From the NCBI GenBank assembly GCA_003254925.1, contig QANZ01029578.1, forward strand, positions 131,723-195,722: a DNA stretch of 64,000 nt, written 5' to 3'. The DNA comes from Chamaecrista fasciculata (Eukaryota > Streptophyta > Magnoliopsida > Fabales > Fabaceae). The first letter of the stretch is position 1; each line of letters starts with the position of its first letter. This document shows, piece by piece, positions 31,853 to 44,052 of this stretch. Under the pieces are notes generated by a model that searched no databases, was not told the origin of the DNA, and saw nothing but the letters and a program-made list of their open reading frames with translations. The translations under genes and the position numbers were made by a program.

Positions 31853-32232
31853 AGGTTAAAGTGCACTTTTGATCCCATAACTTTTTTTTAGGTCTCAATT
31901 TGGTCCTATGACTTTCTTTGTTGCACTTTTAATCTCATATCTTCTGCTCAAGTTGCAGATTTGATCTCGTGCTGTATTTTTTTGTCTCATATCTTTGTTC
32001 AGGTGCAGAATTAGTCCCATATTTTTAAATCAGGTGGGACTGATAATAGAACTTTTTACAAAGATATGAGACCAATTCTGTAACTTAACCAAAAGATATG
32101 AAACCAAAAGTGCTTTGGGACTAAATCTACAACTTGAATAAAAGACATGAGACCAAAATTGCAACAAAAACGTTATGGGACCAAATTGAGACCTGAACAA
32201 AAGTTACGACACCAAAAGTGAACTTTAACTTT
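31853..32232. mobile_element. MITE, 'aagtgcacttttgatccc' family
   Basis: Inverted ends: GGTTAAAGTGCACTTTTGATCCC at the left (read in two parts) and CCAAAAGTGAACTTTAACTT at the right. Inner inverted motifs TCTCAATTTGGTCC / GGGACCAAATTGAGAC follow. It is related to 20580-20860 and 48022-48392. Confidence 0.65.
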
Positions 32233-32909
32233 TTTTAATTTAAAATCTTATTTAGTTTCTGTTTACATTTGATATATAAAACTCTTATATCAATTTATTT
32301 TTTTTCTAATAAATTAACCGTATATATAATATGAGATTTTAATTGTTTTTTTTTCTGATCAGATCCACCAAGTATTGGGCCACAAGCATAACCCAAACTA
32401 ATTCACCCACAATTTATTTTTCGTCAGAATTCACCCTCATGTTTAGTGAGTGAAAATAGTAATGGTCATTATTAAAATAGAATGGGCCCATATAGAACCC
32501 AAAAAAAAAAATTAGCCTATATACAATATTAATAATTTATTCTTTTATTTTTATCTTCCAATATTCATTAGTTATTTCTTAATCACTAAACAAATTTCCT
32601 ACAACTTCTTATACTAAAGGGTAACACTTTAGATTACTCTAAATGGTGTGACAAAGTATTTTTTTTTTGTTTTTATTTTTAAATTAAAAATTTTAAAGAA
32701 AAAGAAAGACATAAAAATTCAAGTACCCAACTTTCTATATCATCACCTTATACAAAATATCAACAAACAATCAATCATGTCATTAAGTAATTGACACACG
32801 AAGAGGGTAGTTATAAGTATAACCTACCAAAAAAAATAAGAATTTTAAATCTTCATACACAATTTTATTACAAAAACAGTTGCAATCACCCAATTAATTA
32901 TAGAATATA

Positions 32910-35461
32910 TTTAGGCCAATTGGGCTATGCAACATCGTTTACAAGATCATCTCAAAATGTTTAGTTAATCGCCTTCAACCACTCATGGATAAGGTTACTA
33001 CACCGTTCCAGAATGGTTTCATCAAGGGTCGATCTATTACAAACAACATCATCTTGGTTTCGGAACTCATGACTTTTATTCAAAGGGTAAGAAAAGAAAG
33101 ACTCATTGGTGTGCTCTTAAACTGGACATTGCCAAAGCTTATGACAAGATCTCATGGTCTTTCCTGGAGGCAGTGCTTAAGCGCATGCAATTTCCTGATC
33201 ATTGGATACACTTCATCATGTCTTGTGTACGATTAGTATCATACACCCTTTTGTTCAATGGTCAGAAGGCGGCATCTTTCTTGCCGCAATGTGGCCTCCG
33301 CCAAGGTGACCCTCTTTCACCTTATCTGTTTATCTTTTGTGCTAATTTTCTGTCATGTTTGCTTCTTCGTTTGGAAGAACAGAAGAAAATTAGAGGAATC
33401 TCGTTTGGCCACCGCTGTCCCCCGATTTCGCACCTAATGTATGCCGACGACACCATCCTTTTTTTTCAACCCTCCCTTGATGACTGTCACCATATTTCCA
33501 ACACTGTCAATCTTTATGCTAGACTAGCAGGGCAGGACATTAATAAAAGTAAATCCAAAATCATTTTCTCCCCTAACGTCCCTAGGCTCCATAAACGCTT
33601 CCTTGCTTCTATACTTGGAGTTAGTTATTCACCTTCTCTGGGTAAATATTTGGGAACTATTTTGGATCACCAATCCAAACCGGCACATTTATATCAAGAC
33701 CTACTCGACAAGTTTGACAACAAGCTTGCAGGTTGGAAATCAAAACTTTTGTCACAAGCTGGTCGTCTCACCCTGGCATCTTCGGTGCTCCAGAGTCTTC
33801 CTTTGTATCAAATGTATGTCTTTCAGTTTCCAAAATACGCTGCCCAGAAATTTGACTCTATAACGACCAATTTCTTTTGGGGTTTTCACGGAGACAGACC
33901 TGCTATGCATCTTTCTGCTTATCACAATCTTTGTAGGCCCAAAAAACAAGGCGGGCTGGGTCTCCGGAGTTTCCATCTTACAAATAGGGCTTTGTTGGCT
34001 AAACAGTTCTGGAACATCTACAATAACCAGGACTTGGTCACTAGTAAATGGTTGATAGGAAAATATTTTCATGGCTCTCTTCAGAATGACGCGGTTCCCA
34101 CTACTCAACCGTCCCGAGTCTGGAAAAGTATCTCTGCCAATCAATCTCTGATCCAGGATCATCTCCGATGGAATGTTGGAACTGGCGATCGCATTCTTCT
34201 AGGCTCCAAGTTTTGGTGGGAACCCCTCCCCACTAAACCGCCTGATTGTAAAACGATTCTTGATCTCAGGTCCTCTTCGACTGGGGGTTGGGATCACTCT
34301 AAGGTTCGTCAATGCTTCGATTCGGTTTTGGCAGAAAGAGTTCTCAATACCCCTTTGTCTTTCTGCAGTGGTACAGATAAACTTTTTTGGTCACTTTCCC
34401 CCAATGGTTCTTATTCAGTGGCTTCGGGCTACTCCTGGCTACTCAATGCACAAGTAGCCTTGACGTCCGATCGGAATTCGAATTTTCAATAGGATGTCTT
34501 TTGGAAGGTTAAGATTCCATACAAGATCCTGGTCTTTGCTTGGCGACTTTATAATGATGCCCTCCCTTTGATTCACACCCTTCAACATTACCACCTTAAT
34601 GCCCAAGGGGGCTGTGTTTTTTGTAATCATGAGTTGGAAGACAGTAATCATCTTTTTATGTATTGTAGTTTCACAAGGGCGGTTTGGTTTGGAGCACTCC
34701 GGGAAGTCATATCCTATATAGCTCGATCCCCTGATATTTAAAGTTGGCTCCGGACGCAGCTACTTCTTTCTCACCCTGATTCCGCTGATGCTTCTCACTG
34801 GTTTGGTCTGGCTCTTCTGATCCTGCACAGTATTTGGTCTACCAGGAATAAGTGTCTTTTCGATGGTCTTAAGCCTGATCCTATTGCTTTGATCAGCAAT
34901 ATTCAAGTTGCTTGGCGAATGGTAGTCGCCACAAACGTTGACACTTCACAAACGCGTACATCAATCCGTCATTCTGTTATTGCTTTGACGTGGCCTCGTT
35001 GTAATATCCTTGATATTGTGGAGCCCTCTGTCCTATTTCTAACTCGGAAATGGCGACGAGTTATTTCGGTTTACTTTCTTGTTTCTATGCAGGGTCGCAT
35101 CGTGTTTTTGGGGAAGAAATCCAACACTTCCAACCTGGAAAGGCATCTCTTCATCTTCTCTACTCTCCAGGATATCCTTATGATGCAAGAACCTATTCTG
35201 ACCTCTCGAGTTTCGATTGTAGCTGACAAATCGGATATCTTAATTCCTCTCAAAAAGCCTAAGATTCCGGCCGAGCTCTACTTCTACCGGTTATAGAAGA
35301 CCTGCGGAAACTTCTTGCTGCTGGCTTTGTCATCATGAGGCATGATCTAGTTCATAAGGACTTCTTCCGCTTTTTTGTATCTAGGGCCCCACCGGTCCCT
35401 TTTATGTTAGGTCTTGACTTTGTCTTCTCTCTTTAATACCTGTCGTTGTTATCAAAAAAAA
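32910..35461 (+). pseudogene. 5'-truncated, decayed L1-type LINE (reverse transcriptase ORF2)
   Basis: Homology starts abruptly inside the RT domain (RPIGLCNIVYKIISK at about 32913). It continues through GFIKGRSITNNI, IAKAYDKISWSF, GLRQGDPLSPYLF and the catalytic MYADD (33437-33451, residues YADD at 33440-33451). A one-base shift lies near 33084-33088, and in-frame stops lie at about 34490 and 34740. Downstream is a zf-RVT-type region (CVFCNHELEDSNHLFMYC, about 34612-34668) and a C-terminal tail to 35296. The 3' end is a short A-tract (35454-35461). Endonuclease and ORF1 are missing. No clear target duplication was found. It is a dead copy with an intact active-site motif. Confidence 0.9.
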
Positions 35462-36200
35462 GTCAACATTTAATAATAGCTTAAGTATTAAAAAATAATA
35501 TTTAATTATTTAAAAGCACTTTAATCAATTGACTCTACTCAAAATAATTTTATCCCACAAAAATACAAGATTCTCATCCTTAAAATGATTATAAAAGTAT
35601 GAAAAATCACGAGATTGCCCTGTTAAAAAATTTCATAATTACTTTTTTAATAAATGTACTCATGGTTGTTAAAATATCGATTTAAATTTTAAAATCTTAT
35701 GAGTTTACGATCTTACTTAAACAAAATGACTCCGATCTTAGGTAAAATCTAAATTTACTAAAATCTTACTTAAATCTCGATTTTATCTATACGATTTTAC
35801 ATTTCATAGATTCTACGATTTTACAATTTTATTATGAGAATTTACATTTTCTTAAAGTAAAAAACATTAAATATCACTCATATAAAATGAAATATTTTAA
35901 TAAAATTATTTTAAAGCAAATCGTTGAATAATTTATGAGATATTTTTTAAAATATGACAAATTTGAATAATTATATGCTTATAAATGATTTTTTATGCTA
36001 TTAATGACCTTATCTATATTTATATATATAATATCAAATGAAAAAAATAAAATGGATATGTTTTGATGCACTCAAATTAATTAAGTGATAGACATCTAAT
36101 ATAAAAATTGTATTATTTATAGCATAAATTGTCAGTTAGTAAAAATGAGCTCTACTAGGGTTTGGACTTGGAGAGGCGCCGTTGAAGTTTTGAACCTATG
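35462..36200. other. AT-rich intergenic DNA, no gene seen
   Basis: Low-complexity A/T-rich sequence with repeated aaaatctta/gattttac motifs (35690-35830). No open frame or RNA gene is supported. Confidence 0.35.
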
Positions 36201-36269
36201 GGGTTGTCGCTTTTCAACAGCGACGACTCCCTTCTATTTTCGTTTTTTTGGCATGTTTTTCTGTAATTT

Positions 36270-36775
36270 TTTTTCATTAGGGAGATTTTTCTTTTTCTAT
36301 TAGGGAAGTTTTGTCATTCCATTAGGGAAGTTTTCTTCCTTTCTTTAGGAAAGGTAGGTTCTCTTTTCATCGATATGTTTTTATTTCTAGATATGATTTT
36401 AGAGCTCTTCTTTGTAGAGAAATTTTTTTGAAGAGTGTTCCCTCAAAGAGAGAAAAAGGGTGTGTTGTCTCTCTTTCACTTCTTCAAAATCTTCCTCTTT
36501 ATCTAAAAAAAATATTTGTGATGATCTAGAAATTTTTATGTATCTTAGTTTGGTATAAGAGATCTAGATCTTAATGTTTGTATCTTTCTTAGGTGTGTTG
36601 CCTATGATTTCCTTTTCTTCTCCTATGTTATTTGTAGTATATATGTTCTGAGGAGTACTTGATTGTAGGAACATTGTTAGGTCTATGTCTGACTTAATCT
36701 CTTTGATGTATGGCTAGTGTCAGTTTATCTCATGAATGAAATTTCATCTTCATTCTAACCAAAACAAAAATATTT
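36270..36775 (+). mobile_element. LINE 3' untranslated fragment (probable)
   Basis: Shares order and wording with 50090-50490: CATTAGGGA(A) repeats, 'ggtgtgttgcct', 'tttccttttcttctcc', 'ttgatgtatggc' and a final 'tgaatgaa' before an A-rich tail. Two dispersed copies ending in an A-rich tail fit a truncated LINE. No coding part remains. Confidence 0.45.
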
Positions 36776-37215
36776 CAAAATATTAAATTAGTCCTAAATA
36801 TTGGCAAAATGTTTCATTTTGGCTGAATATGGTCATATTTCTCTCGTTTCGAATTCGAATGTAACGAGTTCAAATCTACGTATTATTCTCAAAGAATACT
36901 TTCTCTATTAAATTGAGGTCGTCAGCAAACGAGGTCAAATCAGTCCTGAAAGCAGACCGCTTATTTTACGATCAAACAACCAAAATTGATTATATCTCTC
37001 TCGTTTCAAGTTTGAATGCAACGTTTGGCTAAAAAAAAAATTGAATGCGACGAATTCAGAGCTACGACTATTAATAAGTCCTTTGAACTTGAAAGGAGAA
37101 ATATGACTAAATTCAATAGTTTGGAACCAAAATAAAATATTTTACCAATATTTAGGACCAATTTGAACATTTTGAAACATAAAGGACCAAAATAAACATT
37201 AAAACATACATTTAG
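36776..37215. mobile_element. MITE, 'taggaccaatttgaac' family
   Basis: The left part reads AAATTAGTCCTAAATATTGGC…CATTTTGGC. The right part is its inverse, CCAATATTTAGGACCAATTT. Inner inverted pieces are CATATTTCTCTCGTTTCGAA and CTTGAAAGGAGAAATATGAC. It is related to 49385-49890 and holds the small insertion at 37012-37052. Confidence 0.55.
37012..37052 (+). mobile_element. Tail-only retroposon insertion
   Basis: TTGAATGCAACG (37012-37023) and TTGAATGCGACG (37041-37052) flank the 17-bp insert TTTGGCT plus 10 A. It lies inside the MITE at 36776-37215, so it came later. Confidence 0.55.
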
Positions 37216-37734
37216 GATAAAAAAAAAAGTAAAAGAATTATCCCACAACTCAATCATTTTGTGATAAAGAGGTTACTTAAACACGGTTCTAATTGACTTC
37301 CATTACAACCCCATCAAGAATGAAGATCATATTTTCAATTGACTCAATCATTGTAAAAAGGTCACAAATACTTATTGTCACGCTTTTTATGAGTATTTAT
37401 CAAAATCTCACCGAAATCTCATTAGATTATTAATAGCATATCAAGTTGATGTATGGTTGTACTCATATAAAATTTGATCTATACGAAAAAGAAGATAATT
37501 TTGACTAAAATAGACAAGTATTTTGGGACCTATTTAACTATTTATTGTCATTGACTAAATGAAAAAAGCGATACTTTAACCACTAAGTTACTAACTAACA
37601 CTTAAAAATTCCTTTATGGTCTCTAAATTTTTAAAGATTAAAAATGGAGATTTATTAGATTGATAATGAAACAAATATAAAAATTTGAAAAATAAAACAA
37701 AATAAATAATATTTTTAAAATCAAAATAAAGTTA

Positions 37735-38124
37735 AGGCAAAAATATTATTGGTATCTCCAAAGTATGCGGTAATTTTCAGTTGTATCTCCAAATTTTTTG
37801 TTTAGTTAATTGTACCTCCAAAGTATGAGGTCAGTTTCAGTTATACCCCCAAAATTTTTTTTTAGTTAGTTATACCCTCATTGTTTTACATTTGAGTCAA
37901 TTGTATCCTCAAAGAACCCCAATTTGGGGTACAATTGACACAAAAAAAAAATATTGAGGGTACAACTCATACAAAAAAAAAAATTAGAGGTATAATTGAT
38001 TCGAAAAAACTTTGAAGGTATAACTGAAACTGATCTCATACTCTAAAGGTACAATTAACAGAAAAAAAATGGAAGTACAACTAAAACAACCACATACTTT
38101 GTGGTATTAAGAGTACTTTTGCCT
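37735..38124. mobile_element. MITE with AGGCAAAAATA ends
   Basis: The left end AGGCAAAAATATTATTGGTA matches the inverted right end TACTTTTGCCT. Inner CTCCAAAGTATG/CATACTTTG and repeated 'gttataccctc'/'gaggtataac' phrases make a foldback. No coding sequence is present. Confidence 0.65.
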
Positions 38125-38592
38125 AAAATTAATCCCATAATTTTTTAGGATCAAAATCACTATTTGTACAATTATATTTTTCAAATAACAAGTTATATGA
38201 CTACTAATATAATTATAATTTTTATTTAGGCCAAAGTCTCAAATTGGTCCCTTATGTATGGGGTAAATTTCAATTTGGTCATTTATCTTTCATTTATTTC
38301 AAATTGGTCTTATGTATTTTCATACAGTTTCAAATTGGTTCAAAAAATATTGATTGTAGTCATATATCTCTCATTTCAACCTTAAATGCGAAGAATCCAA
38401 AGCTAGGAATTTTGTTTTTTTTTACGAGTAATTTGGGACCACCAAAAAATGAGGTTAAATCGAGTTCCAAAAGTAGATAACTCGTTTCATGATCAAACAA
38501 ATGAAGTTGGTCATTTCTTTTTCGTTTCAAGTTCGAATTTGGCGAGTTCGAAACTATGTGCTAACTTTTGAAGAGTTATTTCTCTACCAAAT

Positions 38593-40130
38593 TAAGGGTG
38601 TGTTTGGGAAATAAGTATGTAATGAAATGATGATTTTATATAATGAAATGGTAATGAGAAAATTATGTAATGAAAATGTAATGATAAATGATGTTTGAAT
38701 TGTTAGAGATGTAATGAAAAAAATAGAATGTAAAATTATGTAAAAGGGTATATAATGATTGTGGTTGGTAGAAATAATTATATGGGTTTTTGAAAATTGT
38801 ATAGGGGTAGAATTGGTAATTGATAATGAAATGAGATAGAGATAATGAAATGATCTTTTGACTTTTGGTTGTGGTTGTTATGTAATGAAATTGTCTTGGA
38901 ATTTGTGCTAAAGGTGAATATTTGTAACGAAGGTTGAAGTAGTTTTATGTAATGAAATGAAAGGACCAAAATGTAAATAACATGAAAATTTTAAAAATCT
39001 TCTATTTGGTCCACGATTTTATATCAATTCAACGAATCGGTCCTTATGAAATGAAACGTGTGTCTCGGCCCGTAAAAAATCACATTCATCAACGATTGTG
39101 TTTCTCTCTTAAATTCAATGACCAAAAAATAAATTCAGGGACCAAAATAGAATAGTCGTTACAAATTCACGGACCAAATAATTTATCTTCAACTAACAAC
39201 AAATTATTATTCATAATTTGATAAATAGTTTCAACAGTATACCATATATTAAAAAATAAGATAATTATATGAAAAAAATAATTTATTTGAAAGATTATTG
39301 TTTTTCAATTTTATTTTAAAATTTTTATACTACAAAAAATATTACCCATATATATACTAGAAAATGGACCAAAATTTATATTTTTCATTCGGGCTATCCG
39401 TGTAAGGGTCTAAGCGAAGGCTAATTCCATTCGGGTTACAGAGATGAAATGGTTGAACCCTCCTAATAATGTCGACTCAAGGGATCAAACTTGGGTCCTC
39501 TCACTTAGGGGTAGCTCGCCAACCACTACACAAAACACTTGTTGGTCAAAAATTGTATATTTTGATTATTCACGTATTGACTCGTTAAGTTGATATAATT
39601 TCAAAGATTAAAATAATTTTTTAATTAAATAATATAATATAATATATTTGTAAAATAAAAAATATTTATATATTATTTTATTATTATATTATATATATAT
39701 ATATAGAGTATAGACACACGCATGAGTGTGTAGCATATATAATTAATATATATATATATATATATATGTGTGTGTCTAAGAGAGAGGGGGAAGGTATGAG
39801 TAAGAAAAAGAGAAAGAAAATAAGAATAAATGATGAATAGAGAGAGAAAGTTGTTAGTGTAACAAATGAGGGTATTGAAAATTACTATTTTGTCAAATAA
39901 CTTTTTTATATTTGTATTAGAGTATAGGTAATTATAGGTATTTGAATAGGGGTATGTTAATAATTGGGATAAAAAGTGTAATAAATGATGTTGTAATAAA
40001 ACAATATTTTTGTAATGAGTTTGTAATTAGTAAACAAACAGTTTTGTTGCACTATAGTTCAAGTTATATATTGAAAATGGAGATAATGAGTTTGTAATGA
40101 TTTTATAATCATTTCCCACATACACCCTAA
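38593..40130. mobile_element. Non-autonomous PIF/Harbinger-like element
   Basis: The 1532-bp element (38596-40127) begins GGGTGTGTTTGGGAAATAAG and ends ATCATTTCCCACATACACCC, flanked by TAA (38593-38595 and 40128-40130). The end regions are full of 'gtaatgaaatgatg' repeats. The centre holds a SINE-like insertion and (TA)n/(TG)n runs (39682-39775). No transposase is seen. Confidence 0.7.
39388..39546 (-). mobile_element. tRNA-derived SINE (probable)
   Basis: On the minus strand, a box A-like TAGTGGTTGGCGAG is followed by a box B-like AAGTTTGATCCC about 30 bases on, then a non-tRNA body. The flanks AAATTTATATTTT and AAATTGTATATTTT look like an aged target duplication. It lies inside the Harbinger-like element. 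Confidence 0.5.
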
Positions 40131-40261
40131 GATTGCTAGAAAATAAAGTCAAATAGTGTCTCCAAGTAGATTTGAGACCAATTTGAAACAATGTAAATAT
40201 ATATGTAAGACCAATCTAAAACAAATAAAAAATAAGGAGCCAATTTGAGACTATGGCTTTT

Positions 40262-40640
40262 TATTTAGGCAAAAGTATTAACTTCGTCTCCAAATTTTAC
40301 ACTAATTGTCAATTTCGTCCCTAATCTTTTACTGTTGTCAATTTTGTCCCCAATATTTTATATTTTGGTTATTTTTATCCTTTGCTCTCATTTTAGCCAA
40401 ATATTATCGATAGAATTTACGTGGCTAATGATATATAATGTAAAATTGATTAAAAAAAACTCAAATCCTAACTGAGATTGAAAAACAAAATGCAGTATGT
40501 CGTTAATTTATTGAAAGAAGTTAGTCAAATGATAAAATTGATTAAAATGTGAAACATTAGGAACGAAATTGACAATAAAAAGAAATTAGAGACGAAATTG
40601 ATGTATAAAGTTTGGTAACAAAATTAGTAGTTTGGCCTTT
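40262..40640. mobile_element. MITE, 'cgtctccaaattttac' family
   Basis: The left end GGCAAAAGTATTAACTTCGT and the right end TTAGTAGTTTGGCC are imperfect inverses. The next inner blocks are TGTCAATTTCGTCCCTAATC and GACGAAATTGATG. It is related to 11194-11510 and 57432-57788. It ends about 250 bp upstream of the DUF641 gene start. Confidence 0.55.
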
Positions 40641-40665
40641 TATTTATTATTATTAGCTCAGCTAG

Positions 40666-40896
40666 CGAGTGAGTGAGTGAGTCAGTGGTCCTGAAATCAC
40701 ATGATCTGTCACCATTTCCGATCTTCATCTTCTTTCTTTCTCTCTTTCTATTCTCTGCAATTTCTCTGTCTTACTCTCAAAAAGCTTCATTGCATTGTAT
40801 TGCAATTTGCACATAGTAGATAGATAAATAGATAGATAGAGCCTCGAAATCGAAAACGAAAACGAAAACGAAGAAACTGACAATCTCGTCGCACCA
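40666..40896 (+). promoter_or_regulatory. 5' region of the DUF641 gene with simple repeats
   Basis: Contains (GTGA)n at 40670-40683, (TAGA)n at 40818-40840 and CGAAAA repeats at 40845-40871 just before the ATG. These are low-complexity tracts typical of a plant 5' UTR. No TATA box was fixed. Confidence 0.4.
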
Positions 40897-43272
40897 ATGA
40901 CGAGAAAGGTCTCAAACTTCTCGGATCTGATCCAAAGGGTCACTGCCTCTTGCTTGCTCCACCCTCTCGCCGACTCTCGCTACGAATCTTCCGCCGCCGG
41001 CGACAAGGACGACGACACCGTCCACGCCGCCGCCGTCGACGACGGCACCGACTCCGACGGCGAGAACGACGACGACGACGAGATCGACGATTACGACGAA
41101 GCAGAGAAGACGAAGACGAAGACGACGAAGAATGCGGAGAGCAAGAAGGTGAAGCAGATGGAGGCGCTAATGGACGAGGTTTTCGAGGCGGTGTCGGCGG
41201 TGAAGAGAGCGTACGTGAAATTGCAGGAGGCGCATTGTCCGTGGGATCCTGAGAAGATGAGGGTTGCTGACGTGGCGGTGGTGGCGGAGCTACGACGGCT
41301 CGGAGTGCTCCGGGAGAGGTTCCGGCGGCGGAGAAGGGCGGAGGACGGGAGGAGGATGGGGCGTCGGAGAGCGGCGACGGCGTCGGTGAGGGAGGTGGTG
41401 GCGCCGTACGAGGCGGTGGTGGAGGAACTGAAGAAGGAAGTGAAGGCTAAGGATTTGGAAGTGAATAGTCTGAAAGAGAAGCTTGAGAGTGTGGTTGCTG
41501 TTTCTAGCAATGGAGGAGGAGGAAAGAAAGTTGGGAGATCTCAGTCTAAGAGAAAGCTTGGCCATACTCAGATTCAAGGTAAGAAGATTATCAAACAGAG
41601 CTAAATTTTGATGCAAAATTTTTTGTTTGGCTAGCCAGAAAAGAAAATCCAGAGAAAAGTTTCTAGGTTCTAGGTTCTTTTGTTGCTTTTTTTGATAAAT
41701 CACTGATTTGTTCATATTTGGCTCTATATTTACTTACATCAACTGATTGCATTAGAATCTCACAAAAATTCTGCTCAATTGAGTTTTAAACAGGTGTCAG
41801 TTTGGTCCTCTGAGGACTGAATTTTCCTTCTTGGCTGAGTAAATTATTGTGATCAATTGATATATCTGGCTTTGTTTGGCTGGTCAAAAAATTCAGAGAA
41901 AAGTTTCAAGATTCCTCTGTTCCTTTTGGTGCTTTTAGGTATCTGTATCTTAATTTTAAATGGAGGATACTATTCACTTTTGTGCTTCGCGTGAATTATC
42001 TGTTTAATGTCTTCATGACTTTTGTATAAAATGTCTACAGTATTAAATGGAATCTAACTTGAATGCTGGATATTGGTAATATAGTTGTTTAATTAGTAAA
42101 GACTATTAAACAAAGGAAGATCCCTTTTCCTTTTTCTTTTCTTTTTTTTCAGTAGGACTTTTGATAACAACTGTTTCAATGTACAGAAAAGTTACAAGAT
42201 TCCATTGTTCTCTTGTTGCTTTGAGGTATCTTAAACTCAAGACTAAACTACTTGAAAGCTATGCTCTGCCACAAAGTAATCCTCTAAAAAAAAAAAATAT
42301 TTACATCAATCTTTGTGGCAAATAATAATAATAATAATAATAATTCTAAACTTCTTGATTAACCGAAAATGGTCGTGTATTCTTAATCCAAAGCTTCTGG
42401 TCTTATAGTACACTAATCACTTTAAAATTTCCACCTGAAAATTGAAATCTCAGCTTTGTGTTATAATTTGTGCAGCAATTGCAGCAACCCCATCTCCAGA
42501 ACTATTTGAAGCAGCAATGGTCCAAGTAAGAGAAGCATCAAAGTCCTTCACATCTCTGCTTCTCTCTCTAATGCACAATGCACATTGGGATATAACAGCA
42601 GCTGTTCGTTCCATTGAAGCAGCTGCAGCTACTACTGCCACCACTGACACTTACAGTCCTTCAGCCATAACCGTCGCCACCTCGATAGTATCGGCTCACC
42701 ATGCTAAGTATGCCCTCGAATCGTACATTTCTCGGAAAATCTTCCAAGGTTTCGATCACGAAACTTTCTACATGGATGGGAGTCTGTCTTCCCTACTAAA
42801 CCCTGATCAATTTCGCCGGGATTGCTTCACCCAATACCATGACATGAAGTCCATGGATCCCTCCGAGCTTCTCGGGATCTTGCCGTCTTGTCACTTTGGC
42901 AAATTCTGCTTCAACAAGTACCTTGACATTGTTCACCCGAAGATGGAGGAGTCCTTGTTTGGCAATTTGGAGCAGCACAGGCAAGTGTCAACAGGGAACC
43001 ATCCAAGGACTCAGTTTTATAATGAGTTTTTAGGGGTGGCTAAAGCAGTGTGGCTACTTCATTTGCTAGCATTCTCACTTGACCCTGCACCAAGTCAGTT
43101 CGAGGCTAGTCGTGGTGCTGAGTTCCATCCGCAGTATATGGAGAGTGTCGTGAAATTTAACAGTGGGCGCGTGCCGGCCGGTCAGGTCATAGGGTTCCCA
43201 GTTAGCCCTGGATTTAAGCTCGGGAATGGTTCTGTTGTGAAGGCTCGAGTGTATTTGATAGCCAGAGCATGA
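40897..43272 (+). CDS. DUF641 protein, GIL1/IRKI-like
   Basis: Two exons, 40897-41578 and 42476-43272, give 492 residues; the intron is phase 1 (…CAA G|GTAAGA … TGCAG|CA). The ATG is followed by MTRKVSNFSDLIQRV, as usual in this family. Residues about 38-70 are very acidic. The DUF641 block follows at about 85-205 (MEALMDEVFEAVSAVKRAYV, LQEAHCPWDPEKMRVADVAV, ELRRLGVLRERFRRR), then a coiled-coil-like stretch (VEELKKEVKAKDLEVNSLKE). The long C-terminal domain (229-492) ends VKARVYLIARA. Members act in gravitropism in light (GIL1) or bind receptor kinases (IRKI); which subgroup applies here I cannot tell. Exon 1 has GC-rich third positions, unlike the AT-rich surroundings. It lies convergent to the uncoupling protein gene. 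Confidence 0.88.
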
Positions 43273-44052
43273 GGTTTGGAAGCTGATGATAGTGAATAGT
43301 AGGGTTACTAAAGTAAGAAAATCCTTAGGTTAGGTTATTGATTTCAAGGTGAATTCACTTGAAACTGCTTGACCATGGGATTTGATTTTGAATCTAACCC
43401 TTGAAGTGGTTATGATGTACTCATTCTGAATTGTCATAGCGTGCTGGTACTTTTAAGATATTTAATAAATTTAGTCTAGAAAATGTATGCCAATCAAATG
43501 AATTCAAGAGGTGATTCCAGTAAAGAAAGTCTTACATATACTTATGTATCTCTTGATGACTAACTTGATCTTTTTTGGGTAAATTGAGAGTACTTCTACT
43601 AGCCAAGAAATCAGTCATACCCACTTATAAGGAGAATGTTATATTAATTTAATCCCAAAGCAGTTAGGTCCCAGTGAACAAACCCTTCCCAACCTAATTA
43701 CCACTGACAATTGCTAAGATTTTCCAATAATCTAGATTATTTCATAAGTAAATGTGTAATGAATGTTAAATGAATAGTAATTAACAAACTTCGTAGATAC
43801 AGAGCACAGGCCTTATTTTATTTGTTTATCCAACAAATTGAGGAATATGTAGCTACTTCCCCATAACTTTTAATGCAAATGTAAAATTTCAGTCTATTCG
43901 GTGATTAATAATACATGAACCTTGACACCACATGGTGAAAACCAGAAACAAATCTAAATCAGCAGCCTTTCCCTCAACTAATATGTTGATGACCATCTGA
44001 GGAAGAACACTGCATATATCTGATTGGCTAATCTCATAATCATTAAGTGTAT
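43273..44052. other. Convergent intergenic region
   Basis: Holds the 3' ends of the DUF641 gene (+) and the uncoupling protein gene (-). No other gene is seen. Confidence 0.5.

Larger units (their letters stand above)
38230..40262. mobile_element. Foldback MITE split by a Harbinger-like element
   Basis: The left part (38230-38592) starts GGCCAAAGTCTCAAATTGGT. The right part (40131-40262) ends GAGCCAATTTGAGACTATGGC-like, its inverse. The two halves are separated by the 1.5-kb insertion at 38596-40127. Confidence 0.6.

Noticed and set aside
39682..39775. TA/TG-rich tract considered as a replication or matrix-attachment signal
   Set aside because: Simple microsatellite inside a Harbinger-like element; nothing else supports a function.
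40950..41715. Long overlapping open frames on both strands over the DUF641 exon 1
   Set aside because: They are shadows of the GC-rich, repetitive coding sequence; only the + frame has family motifs and continues into exon 2.
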